Assembly (NCBI GenBank): GCA_039105265.1
Contig: JAPFFF010000028.1
Span: 372,001-436,000 of the forward strand
Source of the DNA: Tritrichomonas musculus
Taxonomy: Eukaryota; Parabasalia; Tritrichomonadida; Tritrichomonadidae
Length of the DNA stretch: 64,000 nt
Reading direction: 5' to 3'
Shown: positions 10,612 to 20,255 of the stretch, one piece after another
Layout of the letters: each line of letters begins with the position of its first letter
How positions within the stretch are numbered: position 1 is the stretch's first letter
The notes under the pieces: generated by a model
Told to the model about the DNA's origin: nothing
Seen by the model: only the letters and a program-made list of their open reading frames with translations
Database searches by the model: none
Position numbers and translations under genes: made by a program

Positions 10612-12954
10612 TCAAATAATTTCATCTTCATTTAATAATTTCATTTTTTCTTCTGAAATAAAATTGTATGACAAAAGCATTTGTATGATACGATTTGCAA
10701 TAGTCATATTTCCATTTTCTACTTTTATTATACCAAAAATCTTTCCTTGATCAATTGAGTCTTCATAAGCATCTTCTGATGAAAATGATTGGCCTTTTAT
10801 GATATGCGCTTTTAGCATTTCTTTTAACCTAGGATTTTCTTTCAATTTTGATATAATATCATTTTGATAATTATTGCCATTACTTAATATCAAATCAACA
10901 GATTTTTTCACGCCTTTTCTTGACCACTTTTTAAAATCTGAACTATCTGATAATTCTTCATCAATAGTTTTGCAAATGGCTGACACATAAAAAGGTTGAC
11001 CTGAAGTATATTCGTATATATATTCGGAAACATCATTTATTTGCATTCCTGTATTATTGACACTTTCATATTCTTCTAGCATTGAAGCAATATCAGATAC
11101 TGAAAAGGACATTTCAATTGTAAACGCTTTGCCAATGTTCCAAGGACTACATTTGTCTTTATCACTGATTAGATCTCTAAAGTGCTGTATTTTACGGACA
11201 CCAGATAGAATTACAGAATGAAATGACGGGACTTTGTGTCTAAGTTGATATTGACCTCTCAAAAGTGATAAAAAATTAATAAAAATGATCGGATTTACTT
11301 TGAAGGCATCTATTTCATCAATGATTAAAATGAGTGGTTTTGTTGATGTTTGACAAATTGAATTTATTTTTTCAAGAAATTCTGAAAATACAACTTTTCC
11401 TTTATTTAATAGTTGTTGTATTGGTTTGATTAATTTTTCATCGGGATTGTCGTTAAAGATTTTATATGATTGTATGAAATAATATATAAATTGATTTATA
11501 AACACTTCATCGGATTGGAAGAAACTTTGGTCAATTTGTTGTAAATCAACAAAAAAAATTAAGTATTCTGATTTCAAATATTCTGCTAAAGCGAAAAGAG
11601 TTGTAGTCTTGCCTGTTTGCCTGCTTCTATTTATAACAAAAAATTCTTTTTTATCGATAAACTTTTCTTTTATAGCTTTCAATCGATTATCTATATTAAC
11701 CATGTAATGTTCAGCACAATTACAAGCTCCTCCGTTTTGAAATTTCAAACATGCTTTTGTAGGAATATTTATAACTTTTTCATTTCTTTTATAGTTTTTA
11801 AGTTCATTAACTCCGTCAAGATTTTGAATAATATGTTGAACTACAGAAAATGAAAGTCCAAAAAATTCAGGCCCTGTTAATAAAATGTTTTTTCCAAAAC
11901 TTTTATAAAATTTAATGCATGCTTTAGTTGGTTCTGAATCTTCGAAAAATACTGATTTATCATTTTCCATTTCAATTCTAAAAAGAGGTTTATGATGAAT
12001 ATCTTCATTTATTTTTAATAAATACCAAACTTTTTCTTTTGGATTTACTACTGATATTTCAAGTCGTTTGGCTGTGTAACCTAGAGGATATATGTATTTT
12101 TCTGTATGAAAGCCTTTTTCTTGAACAATTGTACCAATTGCTAAAATTGTAAAATTGCCATCTATTTGCAATGGAAATTTTGGTTCATTTTGAAGAACCT
12201 GTTCTGCTTTAAGAATCAAATCTTGATCTTTTGAATTATTATTTTTTACTTGTTCAAAATTGACTGAATCAGAATTTGTCATTTCCACTTTTTCTGTTAT
12301 TTTTTTGGGCACAGAAAAATGAATTTCATATTTATCAGTTTTATTGTCGCTGTTAATATTCAAATGATAAAAACTGGCGTTATTTTTGATATTGAAATTT
12401 TGAATGATTTCTGCTTCTTGTTTTTCGTCTATTTCGTTGTCATAAAAAATAATTGTATCTGCACAACTCAAATTAATTCCTTTAAAAATATTTTTAAATT
12501 CAATTAATAATATGCAAACATTAGAATCTATAGAATTAAATGTATTAATTGTTTCCTGCCTTTTTTCTCCACGAATTGAATCATCTAATTTGAAGCATTC
12601 GTATTTTTTGTCATCCCAATAATTCTTAATAATATCTAGTACAAGTTTATTTTTGGACAAGATGATAATTCTTTTCTTATTTATAAATAATTCTTTTAAA
12701 GCAATCATTTTCACTGAAAAAACAAATTCTTCGGTAGATGAGAGAGCATCTGACATGCGATAAATTAAAAGGGAATGTTCATATGATTTAGTAATATTAT
12801 CATCACGGATTCTTTCAAGTTGACTTTTATTTGAGGAATTAATTTCATCAGACTTTTGGCAATTGATAATTTTGCAAGTAACATAATTCATGCTCTCGTT
12901 AGTATTTTGGAGATCATCACTTTTTGTAGAAGATGAAGCTGCCGAAAACTCCAT
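10612..12954 (-). CDS. Helicase-C remnant, FYRN/FYRC and AAA ATPase chimera (780 aa)
   Basis: There are three recognisable parts. Residues about 90-205 resemble the C-terminal half of SNF2-type helicases (KLDDSIRGEKRQETINTFNS, then GINLSCADTIIFYD), but the motif VI arginine region (HRxGQ) is replaced by NFNIKN. Residues about 265-395 match the FY-rich N and C motifs (GFHTEKYIYPLGY with G281; GPEFFGLSFSVVQHII), which occur in chromatin proteins such as TBRG1 and trithorax-type methyltransferases. Residues about 420-780 form an AAA-type ATPase of the kind common in prokaryotes: Walker A RQTGKTT with K449, Walker B LILIIDEID with D546-E547. The first ATG at 12954 follows AT-rich non-coding sequence, and the helicase N-terminal half is absent. 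A nuclear, chromatin-linked ATPase is a reasonable inference; the exact role is unknown. Confidence 0.75.
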   Translation of the reverse strand: MEFSAASSSTKSDDLQNTNESMNYVTCKIINCQKSDEINSSNKSQLERIRDDNITKSYEHSLLIYRMSDALSSTEEFVFSVKMIALKELFINKKRIIILSKNKLVLDIIKNYWDDKKYECFKLDDSIRGEKRQETINTFNSIDSNVCILLIEFKNIFKGINLSCADTIIFYDNEIDEKQEAEIIQNFNIKNNASFYHLNINSDNKTDKYEIHFSVPKKITEKVEMTNSDSVNFEQVKNNNSKDQDLILKAEQVLQNEPKFPLQIDGNFTILAIGTIVQEKGFHTEKYIYPLGYTAKRLEISVVNPKEKVWYLLKINEDIHHKPLFRIEMENDKSVFFEDSEPTKACIKFYKSFGKNILLTGPEFFGLSFSVVQHIIQNLDGVNELKNYKRNEKVINIPTKACLKFQNGGACNCAEHYMVNIDNRLKAIKEKFIDKKEFFVINRSRQTGKTTTLFALAEYLKSEYLIFFVDLQQIDQSFFQSDEVFINQFIYYFIQSYKIFNDNPDEKLIKPIQQLLNKGKVVFSEFLEKINSICQTSTKPLILIIDEIDAFKVNPIIFINFLSLLRGQYQLRHKVPSFHSVILSGVRKIQHFRDLISDKDKCSPWNIGKAFTIEMSFSVSDIASMLEEYESVNNTGMQINDVSEYIYEYTSGQPFYVSAICKTIDEELSDSSDFKKWSRKGVKKSVDLILSNGNNYQNDIISKLKENPRLKEMLKAHIIKGQSFSSEDAYEDSIDQGKIFGIIKVENGNMTIANRIIQMLLSYNFISEEKMKLLNEDEII

Positions 12955-13382
12955 ATAAAAAATTTTTTTGGATAAAAATAGTTTAATTCACAAATATCTT
13001 GTTATAATAAATTCTTATCTTAATATTTAAATATTTAAATTATTTAGTATTTATAATATATATTATAAATAAAATATATTCAATACAAATACTATTTTAT
13101 TAAAGATATTAGCATTTTTATTTTTTTGTCAAAATAATATTTGTTTATCTTGGCTCAAAAATAATTTCATGGAGATAACTCTATTTATTTCATTTTTAGT
13201 ATATTTATAATAAACATATATTCGTCGGATACAGTTAGAAAAAGATTTCACAATTTTTATTTTTATCTTTGTATATTTCAAATTAATAAAATTACTAAAA
13301 AGAAATATAGATATAATCCATAATAAATAATTAATAAAATACATTTTTTCATCTTTAATAATGCAATTGATTAAATGAAAAA

Positions 13383-14400
13383 ATGCGTAAAAACATTGAG
13401 CACATCATTGAAATTGCTGCCAACAATTTGTATCGAATTGAAATTCAATACAACATTGCGAATTTCTTCCATATATTAATATCTAAAGTTCCTACTTTGA
13501 AAGGTTTGAAGCATCTTAATTTCCCAAGACTTCCTTCTCGAGATGAAAATAAAGATAAAGATCGAAATAAGTCTTCCATATATTATTTTCTAAAGTTCCT
13601 ACTTTGAAAGCATCTTAATTTCCCATAATAAACTTTCGATCACTTCTGAAACTCGGAGATGAAAATAAAGATGAAAGTGCAGATAATTCATAAAAATGTT
13701 TTGAGACTTATTAGTTCGTTTGCTTATTCAATGTTTGAAAATTCGGCTACAGAAGTCAAAGAAGAACTTGACATTGCACAGAAACATGAATATTTTGAGG
13801 ACATTGTTCGTAATTTCACACTTAATGCGACATTAAAGCAAGTCGAAACGATTTCAAAAGCATTTGAAAAACAAATTGAATTAATAAAACATAATTCAGT
13901 GATGCTTAGTTACTTGGCACAAATATAGGCATCGCTGAATTATGTTTTCTTAATTCAATTAAAAACAATCAGTATTACCACCAAATTTAAAGATTGTCAT
14001 TGATGTGATTTCCCCTTTTACAAAAGATGAAGACAGAAAAAATTAGAATGGCTGCGTGGGAATCTATTTCTTCATCATTACGAACAAGTGATTGTATTTG
14101 AAATTTTACAGTTCAAATAAAATCAGAGAAAATTAAAGAGAATTTATTTGAAAATACAAGAGCTGAAATCATTTGGAATCCGAAGCCTGATTTTTCGAAT
14201 TTAGCATTTGAAAAGTTTGATCCAATTTATGAAAAACTTCTTATGATGAAAGATCCACATGAAATCAAAAAACCGTTATCATTTTATTTTGTAGGTGTTA
14301 ATATATTCGCAGAAGATGGCTATTGACAAAGGAAATACAGTTGCAATGAATAATTATGCTAACATGCTTTCAGAAGGAGATGTCATTCCAGTTGCTAATT
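13383..14400 (+). pseudogene. Decayed gene fragments, including a Sel1 remnant
   Basis: Short frames (13383-13607, 13659-13928) and a broken frame around 14040-14320 (IRMAAWESISSSLRTSDCI then a stop) read like coding sequence but are cut by stops and shifts. I do not recognise the first parts. Near 14325 the text DKGNTVAMNNYANMLSEGD is a Sel1 repeat. A roughly 105-bp segment (tctaaagttcctactttgaaag) occurs twice at about 13475 and 13590. This looks like the remains of a Sel1-containing gene. Confidence 0.5.
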
Positions 14401-14607
14401 TCATTTTTTGAGTACTTTATTTTTTATTGCTATACTTTAGCTTTTCGGATGGCAAGCTTTATATACAGCAAGGCATCTGCCTCTACATGCTACATAACGG
14501 TATGCCTGTGATAAAATTGATTGTTTTTATAGAAGAAAGAGGAAATGCTAAATCTCATGTTTCTCAAAACAATGTATATATCGAGATATTGCAAACGAAC
14601 TACACCC

Positions 14608-16617
14608 TTAAAGAGAAAATTTTGTGTATTTTGTGATTTTTTGGTAGATTTCATTTGAACATAAATCATCTTGGTTTGAGGCAATTCTATAATATTTTTC
14701 TGCCTCTTTTTTATTGGTAGCAATTCCGTCACCGTTTGCATTCATGCTTGCATAAGTGAGCATTGAATTAGTATCTCCGCTGTCAGCAGCAAGTCTATAA
14801 TAATGGGCAGCCAATTCCTTGTTTCTTTCAATTTCATCTCCATAATAAAGCAATCTCGCATATACAGTCATCGACGGCAAGTGTCCGTTGTCTGCTGCAA
14901 GTCTATAGAACGCGCATGCCTCATCTTTATCAATGCCAATTCCATCGCCACTGAATCGCATGTCTGCGAACTTTTTCATAGCCTCTAAGCTGCCTTCTTC
15001 AGCAGCTCTTCTAAAGATTCCAGCGGCCTTTTTTTTGTCCTTTACGACAGCGTCACCTTCATAAAGCATGACTGCATAATAGTATGCGGAATCCAAGTGG
15101 CCTTGATCAGCAGCCATTTTGAAGTAAAAGGCAGCATTCCCTTTATCAACGGGGATTCCATCGCCATTGTAACACATCTGTGCAAAGTGGTATGCAGCCT
15201 CGCAGCAGCCAAAAGAAGCAGCGAGATGGAAATATTTGGCAGCCTTTTTCTTGTCTTCTTTAGTTCCAGTGACGCCGTATTTCATGAGTGCGTAAGCGTA
15301 CATTGACTCCACGTGTCCTTTTGCTGCTGCAAATTTGAGCTTCATCATTGCCATTTCTTTGTTTTCTTCAACACCTTCGCCCTTGCTAAGCATGACGCCA
15401 TAGAAATAGGTTGCCTCAATGCTCCCTCTTTGCGAAGCAAGTCTGAAGTAATTCACTGCTCTTTCGAGGTCTTTTTCAACACCTTTTCCATGGTAAAACG
15501 CAAGCGCCAACTCTTTCGTCGCTTCAACATGTCCTTTAAAGACGGCCGATTTCAGAAAAGATAATCCAATCCTCGGACTCTTTCTAACGCCATCACCATT
15601 GAGCAACATTTTTCCATAGAAAAAAGTAGATTCAACATCGCCTTGGTTCGAGGCAAGCCTGAAATAATGTGCGGCTTCTTCCTTGTCTTTTTCAACGCCG
15701 TCTCCTTCGTACAGCATTTTCGCATAGTGCGACATTGATTGAATATGGCCTTCCTCTGCAGCACTCCTAAAATAGTGGCATGATTTTGGCTTGTCCTCTT
15801 TATGGCCAATGCCATAAAATAACATTTCGCCATAAAGGTGAAAATAATGAACATCTTTTATGGTCAATTTTTTGACCTTCTCTGAATAATCTTTTAAATA
15901 CAAAAAAAGTGATTCTTCGTAGTTTTCTACTTTTATTTTGTTTGGACCTTCAAAGTCATCGATGTGAGAATATAGCTCTAAAATTACTTGATGGATATTT
16001 GGCCTTTTTTTGGGGATATTTGATCTGCAGTTTTCAATCAATTTTAAACACCAGTTTTGTTTAGGTTTGTTGAATATTTCAATGTTTTGGGATGTTTTTT
16101 TGCCCGTAAAAAGTTCATAAGCAATGTCACCAAATATTTTGATGTCATCTTCGGGATTTTTTTTGGGAAGACATTCTGTAATTGATATTTTAGGATATAA
16201 GTTGTTATCTAAATAAATTTTGCTTGTGTCAATACTAGAAAAATTAATATTATGAAGATTAAGATATTCTATCAAAGATGCAATACCAAATAAAATGATA
16301 AAGTTTTTTGGATTTAGACTAAACAGATTTAAAAGTTGTTTTTTTGAAACATCAGCAATAAAATCTTTTAATGTGACTTTATATTTCAAATTAGCAATTA
16401 TCTTTGAACTTGACAAATTTTTTATTGATAACATCGAAGGATATTTATTAAACATATTTATTTTTTCCAAATCTGATAAGAAAAAGTTATTAAAAATGTT
16501 TTTGAAATTTAAGATTTGAGAATAATTTTGTGCTTTGTGAATACCATTAGCTGATAAAATCTTTTTCTTTGCTTTTGAATGATTCTTTAGAATTTTGTTG
16601 GAGTTTTGGTGATTCAT
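14608..16617 (-). CDS. Pseudokinase with 11 Sel1 repeats (669 aa)
   Basis: The N-terminal 230 residues keep the shape of a kinase domain (FGIASLIEYLNLHNINFSSI, YLDNNLYPKISIT, FGDIAYELFTGKK, KKRPNIHQVILEL). They lack the glycine loop, the HRD aspartate (SSIDTSK) and DFG (ITE), so this part should be a pseudokinase. From about residue 255 to the end come eleven Sel1 repeats of 36 residues (for example AAHYFRLASNQGDVEST), which form an alpha-solenoid used for protein contacts. The repeat half is visibly richer in G+C than the pseudokinase half. The N-terminus (MNHQNSNKILKNHSKAKKK) is basic. A scaffold or adaptor role is likely. The last repeats are duplicated as a fragment at 10240-10580. Confidence 0.85.
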   Translation of the reverse strand: MNHQNSNKILKNHSKAKKKILSANGIHKAQNYSQILNFKNIFNNFFLSDLEKINMFNKYPSMLSIKNLSSSKIIANLKYKVTLKDFIADVSKKQLLNLFSLNPKNFIILFGIASLIEYLNLHNINFSSIDTSKIYLDNNLYPKISITECLPKKNPEDDIKIFGDIAYELFTGKKTSQNIEIFNKPKQNWCLKLIENCRSNIPKKRPNIHQVILELYSHIDDFEGPNKIKVENYEESLFLYLKDYSEKVKKLTIKDVHYFHLYGEMLFYGIGHKEDKPKSCHYFRSAAEEGHIQSMSHYAKMLYEGDGVEKDKEEAAHYFRLASNQGDVESTFFYGKMLLNGDGVRKSPRIGLSFLKSAVFKGHVEATKELALAFYHGKGVEKDLERAVNYFRLASQRGSIEATYFYGVMLSKGEGVEENKEMAMMKLKFAAAKGHVESMYAYALMKYGVTGTKEDKKKAAKYFHLAASFGCCEAAYHFAQMCYNGDGIPVDKGNAAFYFKMAADQGHLDSAYYYAVMLYEGDAVVKDKKKAAGIFRRAAEEGSLEAMKKFADMRFSGDGIGIDKDEACAFYRLAADNGHLPSMTVYARLLYYGDEIERNKELAAHYYRLAADSGDTNSMLTYASMNANGDGIATNKKEAEKYYRIASNQDDLCSNEIYQKITKYTKFSL

Positions 16618-16995
16618 TGATACTTAAAAAAACAATAATTATGAAAATTCTGATTTTCTCAAAATTTTGTTAATGTTAATTCAAACTTATTTGCCCCTTT
16701 TTGAAAACAATTTCGATATTCACAAATTCAATTAATCAGTTATTATTAACAAAGCATTCTTTTCAAAATCTTATTCTATTAATTGTTGACTAATATAATA
16801 TATAGCATTTTCCCTAAATATTATAATATATTTTTTTATAGGGTATAATGAACAATTCTTGAAATATGGAAAGGAAAATCATCCAGGAATTGTTGAAATT
16901 TAGACAATGAAAATGTCATTATTAGTAGAACTTTTTTACTTATTATTTTTAATTTATAAAATATTATAATTATATAATTTCATCAAATGATAATA

Positions 16996-17649
16996 TTAAT
17001 CAACTTTAAAAAGCATTGGATAATGTGTTACAGAAGTGTTAGGCACCAATTGTGGTTCAAGGTCGGTGAATCCCAAGTGTTTGTAAATTGCAACATTTTT
17101 TGGATCATATGTTTCGCAATAGCAAGGCCTGTTGATTGCTTTTGCATATTCAAGCATTGGCTTGACCAACTTCCGAGCAATTCCTTTTCCCTGCATTGAA
17201 GGCCTTACTGCAAAGTTGTAAAGGAAAATATCTTGATTTTGTGTTATTTGAGCTTTTCTTTTAAATGAAAAGCCTTCAACAATATCACAACGTTTAATTG
17301 AAGGCCAAAAATCAGGTAAGAACATTAATTTCCATGAGCCTGATAAAACATAATCAAAAGATGAATGTCCTACAAAGCCAGGTGGAAACCATTGTGCAAA
17401 TCCGTTAACTTCTTCGGAATCTGAATACAATATTCCTTTGCTTCCGTTTATTTTAACTAAAGATTCAATTGCTATCATTACTTTTTTATCGTAACTTTTC
17501 TCATTAAAAAAATATTTATATATGGTGTAATCTTTAAAAGCTTCAAATCCACAGGAAATAAATCGATCCGCATTGCTCGGTTTCATGACACATAAACCAA
17601 ATTTCTCTATATAACGGATAGCCTCTTCTTTTGAGTATGGTTTCATCAT
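16996..17649 (-). CDS. GNAT-family N-acetyltransferase (217 aa)
   Basis: The C-terminal half carries the acetyl-CoA-binding motif A of GNAT enzymes: LYNFAVRPSMQGKGIARKLV, with Q153-G-K-G-I-A fitting Q/RxxGxG/A. Motif B follows as PCYCETYDPKNVAIYKHLGF. Family members transfer an acetyl group from acetyl-CoA to an amine; the substrate cannot be read from the sequence. The length is normal for a stand-alone enzyme. The protein resembles bacterial and fungal members more than histone acetyltransferases, so lateral acquisition is possible (inference). Two adjacent ATGs (17644-17649) could start it. It is probably cytosolic, with no signal or membrane segment. Confidence 0.85.
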   Translation of the reverse strand: MMKPYSKEEAIRYIEKFGLCVMKPSNADRFISCGFEAFKDYTIYKYFFNEKSYDKKVMIAIESLVKINGSKGILYSDSEEVNGFAQWFPPGFVGHSSFDYVLSGSWKLMFLPDFWPSIKRCDIVEGFSFKRKAQITQNQDIFLYNFAVRPSMQGKGIARKLVKPMLEYAKAINRPCYCETYDPKNVAIYKHLGFTDLEPQLVPNTSVTHYPMLFKVD

Positions 17650-17747
17650 TTTTTCTAAATTATTTTTTCAATTTCGATCAAATTTTATATATTAAAATTG
17701 AATTGATATTTGGCTAAATAATGTAATAGAAACGAAATATAAAATTA

Positions 17748-18642
17748 TAGGTGTGGCGATCGGAAGTGAAGTGTCAAAAAATTGAAATAAAACTTAAAAA
17801 ATCCATAGATCATAAATTAAACCAATTAATTAAATGTTGCATCCTATATTGATTATATATTTTGAATAAAAAATAAAATTCTATGTGCGAAATTTAAGAT
17901 ATAAAATAAATGATTTTTTCATTCAATTATAAGACATGTTATATAAAAAATATGATTTGTTTTAAGCTTTATATAAAAAATTTATAAGCCATTCGCATAT
18001 TAAACCACTTGAATATTTTTAAATAGCATAAATTTATCAGGAAAAAATATTGAAACTTACAAAATAATAAATAAAATATTATTTTTTTTATCATTTCATA
18101 TAAATCAATCAAGAAATTGGAGAAAGGAATTTATAATGTTCTATAGAATAGGAATAAACAATTTTTTTTTAATTCATTATGAATAAAATATAAAAATTAT
18201 TTATCCCAATTCATTCAAAACTGGCAAAAACGAATTGACTTTTGTTTTTACTCCTTTGTAAAATATTTATTTTATTTTTTTAAGCACAAGTTACTTATAT
18301 TATATAATTCAAATTATCATTTCTAAATTGAATGTTCTAAAAATTATATTTTAGGGAAGCTACTTTCTTTTTTGGCGTCATATGTTTTTTCTTTAATATT
18401 GTTTACTCGAGAATCTTTACATAAGTTGGAAAAATATAATAAAGTTTCATTTTTCATTTGGAAAAAACGATTATTTTCAATTGAATTTCATATTTATTCA
18501 TATCTTGGAAATGCTACATAAAATTTTAAAAATAATAATTTTATAAATATTATATTACAATTTAATCCACCAATACAAAATATCATCCAATTCTATGGAT
18601 TTTTCATTTTTTCTGACACTTCACTTCCGATCGCCACACCTA
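17748..18642. mobile_element. 0.9-kb inverted-repeat element, TAGGTGTGG family
   Basis: The ends are exact inverted repeats of about 29 bases, beginning TAGGTGTGGCGATCGGAAGT at 17748 and ending in the reverse complement at 18642. Flanks TATAAAATTA (17738-17747) and TATAAAATTT (18643-18652) form a 9-10-bp target duplication with one mismatch. The inside has no coding frame. The terminal TAGGTGTGG is shared with the element at 1155-2361, so both probably use the same transposase class. Confidence 0.8.
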
Positions 18643-18701
18643 TATAAAATTTTAGTTTTAAAAAAGTTAAGTGTTCTCATTCCCAAACCGACGGTACTAT
18701 A

Positions 18702-19062
18702 TGTTTGTTTTCTCAATTGGGTTATTAAAAAAGAATTTTTTTATTATATTCGAAAATATATTATATATTCGAATAGATAATATCTTTTTTTAATTTCCTT
18801 CTATTATCCAAAGAGAAACACCTACAGCCTTTTGATATTAAACAAACTAGGTTTTAAATTGATGATAATAATAGGTTAAAAATGGCCAGTAATAAGGCAT
18901 ATCAAAAAGACAGCATTATTTTTAAAAAAAACATATTTTAAAAAGAAATCATTATCCATATAAAGCCTAGTAAATGAATAGATTTTAATTGATTAATAGT
19001 GTCTAAATGATTTTTTCTGAAAAACGAAATTTTGGAAAGTTAAGCTTTGACAATGTAATCTG
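18702..19062. repeat. Dispersed 0.36-kb direct repeat, copy A
   Basis: From TTTTCTCAATTGGGTTATTA to TTTGACAATGTAATCTG this matches 25672-26056 almost base for base, including an embedded CTAGG repeat. It ends exactly where the kinase pseudogene begins, so its insertion or a recombination there probably cut off that gene. Confidence 0.75.
18847..18970. repeat. Short CTAGG-type repeat, copy 2
   Basis: It starts CTAGGTTTTAAATTGATGAT and ends ATTATCCATATAAAGCCTAG, so the ends are imperfect inverted repeats: MITE-like, about 124 bp. It is embedded in dispersed repeat copy A; sister copies are at 25834-25964 and, more divergent, 492-600. Confidence 0.6.
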
Positions 19063-19990
19063 TATCCAATAAATGGTAAAATTGATGGATGATTTAACTG
19101 TGATATAATTAAAGCTTCTCTATAAATGTTTTTTTTCATTTTCTTCACATTTATTTATTTATTTTTTTTTTTTTTTTTTTTTTTTTTGATATTTTTGCTG
19201 AATAAATCTCTTTTGTTTTCTTTGATTAAACGATGTATACTTCTCCATAAAGACCTCCACCGATTAATTTAATTTTTTTCATAATCTTGAGGATTCAAAT
19301 AATCTACATTAAGTTCATTTATGCCTTCTTCAGATTTTTTTTCTTCAAAATATATATTATATTTATCAAATTTGTCTCTTTTTTGACTAACAAATTCTTC
19401 AAATTAGATAAATTTGTCTGCGTTTTCAAAATATTTGTCATATTCATCAATCAATCTAACGTATTCATAATAAATATCTTTATCTGCAGTAACATTCTTG
19501 AAAAGCTTCATATAAAAGATTATTATTGAATACATCGAGAACAATTTCATGATTAAAATATTTGTTTGATATTTTAATATATTCGCTGTGATACTCAAGT
19601 GCAAATTTTAATATCTTCTTGGCTAATTTGAGGTTCTAACTCGGAGTTATATCCGACCAGAACAAAAGGTATTTGACCAAATTTTTCAAAAAGTGAATTA
19701 TAAGTATATCTTGCTTTTTCAAATGATTTTTTATCTGTTAAATCATACATAATAGTAGCACAATGTTAAGCAGGATAATATGTTTTCATAATATACTGAA
19801 AAGATTCTGATTCAGATGGTTCCCAAAAATTCACAGGAATTGACATTCCAGCAATATCCAAGTATTTTATATAAGGCGAATGAGCAACTGCATTTACTCC
19901 GACAATATTTTTTATAAAAGCTACTAAGTGATTGCTTAAATAAACAATTCTCTAACTGAGAAAATGACTATTTATTTGTTTTAGTTATAA
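19063..19990 (-). pseudogene. Decayed Ras-like GTPase fused to a TKL-like kinase
   Basis: Reading the minus strand from about 19930 down: KYLDIAGMSIP (GTPase G3-like DxxG), then after an in-frame stop ATIMYDLTDKKSFEKARYTY and PFVLVGYNSELEP (G4-like, normally NKxD). Next is a charged helical linker (YYEYVRLIDEYDKYFENADK, interrupted by a stop). It ends with a kinase start, IKLIGGGLYGEVYI (glycine loop), and, beyond a long T run, LIISQLNHPSILPFIGY, where repeat copy A truncates it at 19062. At least two stops and several frame changes mean no product. The P-loop at the 5' end is not recognisable. Confidence 0.65.
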
Positions 19991-20255
19991 TTTTTTTTCC
20001 GCGACTATTTGTCCTTTATTGATAATTATTGTTTAGTGCTTTGATCAAAAACTTGCTCAATTGCAATGCACAAATTAGAGCTCATTTATAAATATATGCC
20101 AATTTAAAGATTGTTTTTTTTCATAAAATGATGTTCATTAAAACAAATGTTACTTTTTTCTTACCATATTTTTACTAGAGAAAATTAATAAAATTTTATT
20201 TATTCAAAGTAGAAAATTCAGATGAAATTTCAACATTTGTTATATTCATTTGTTT

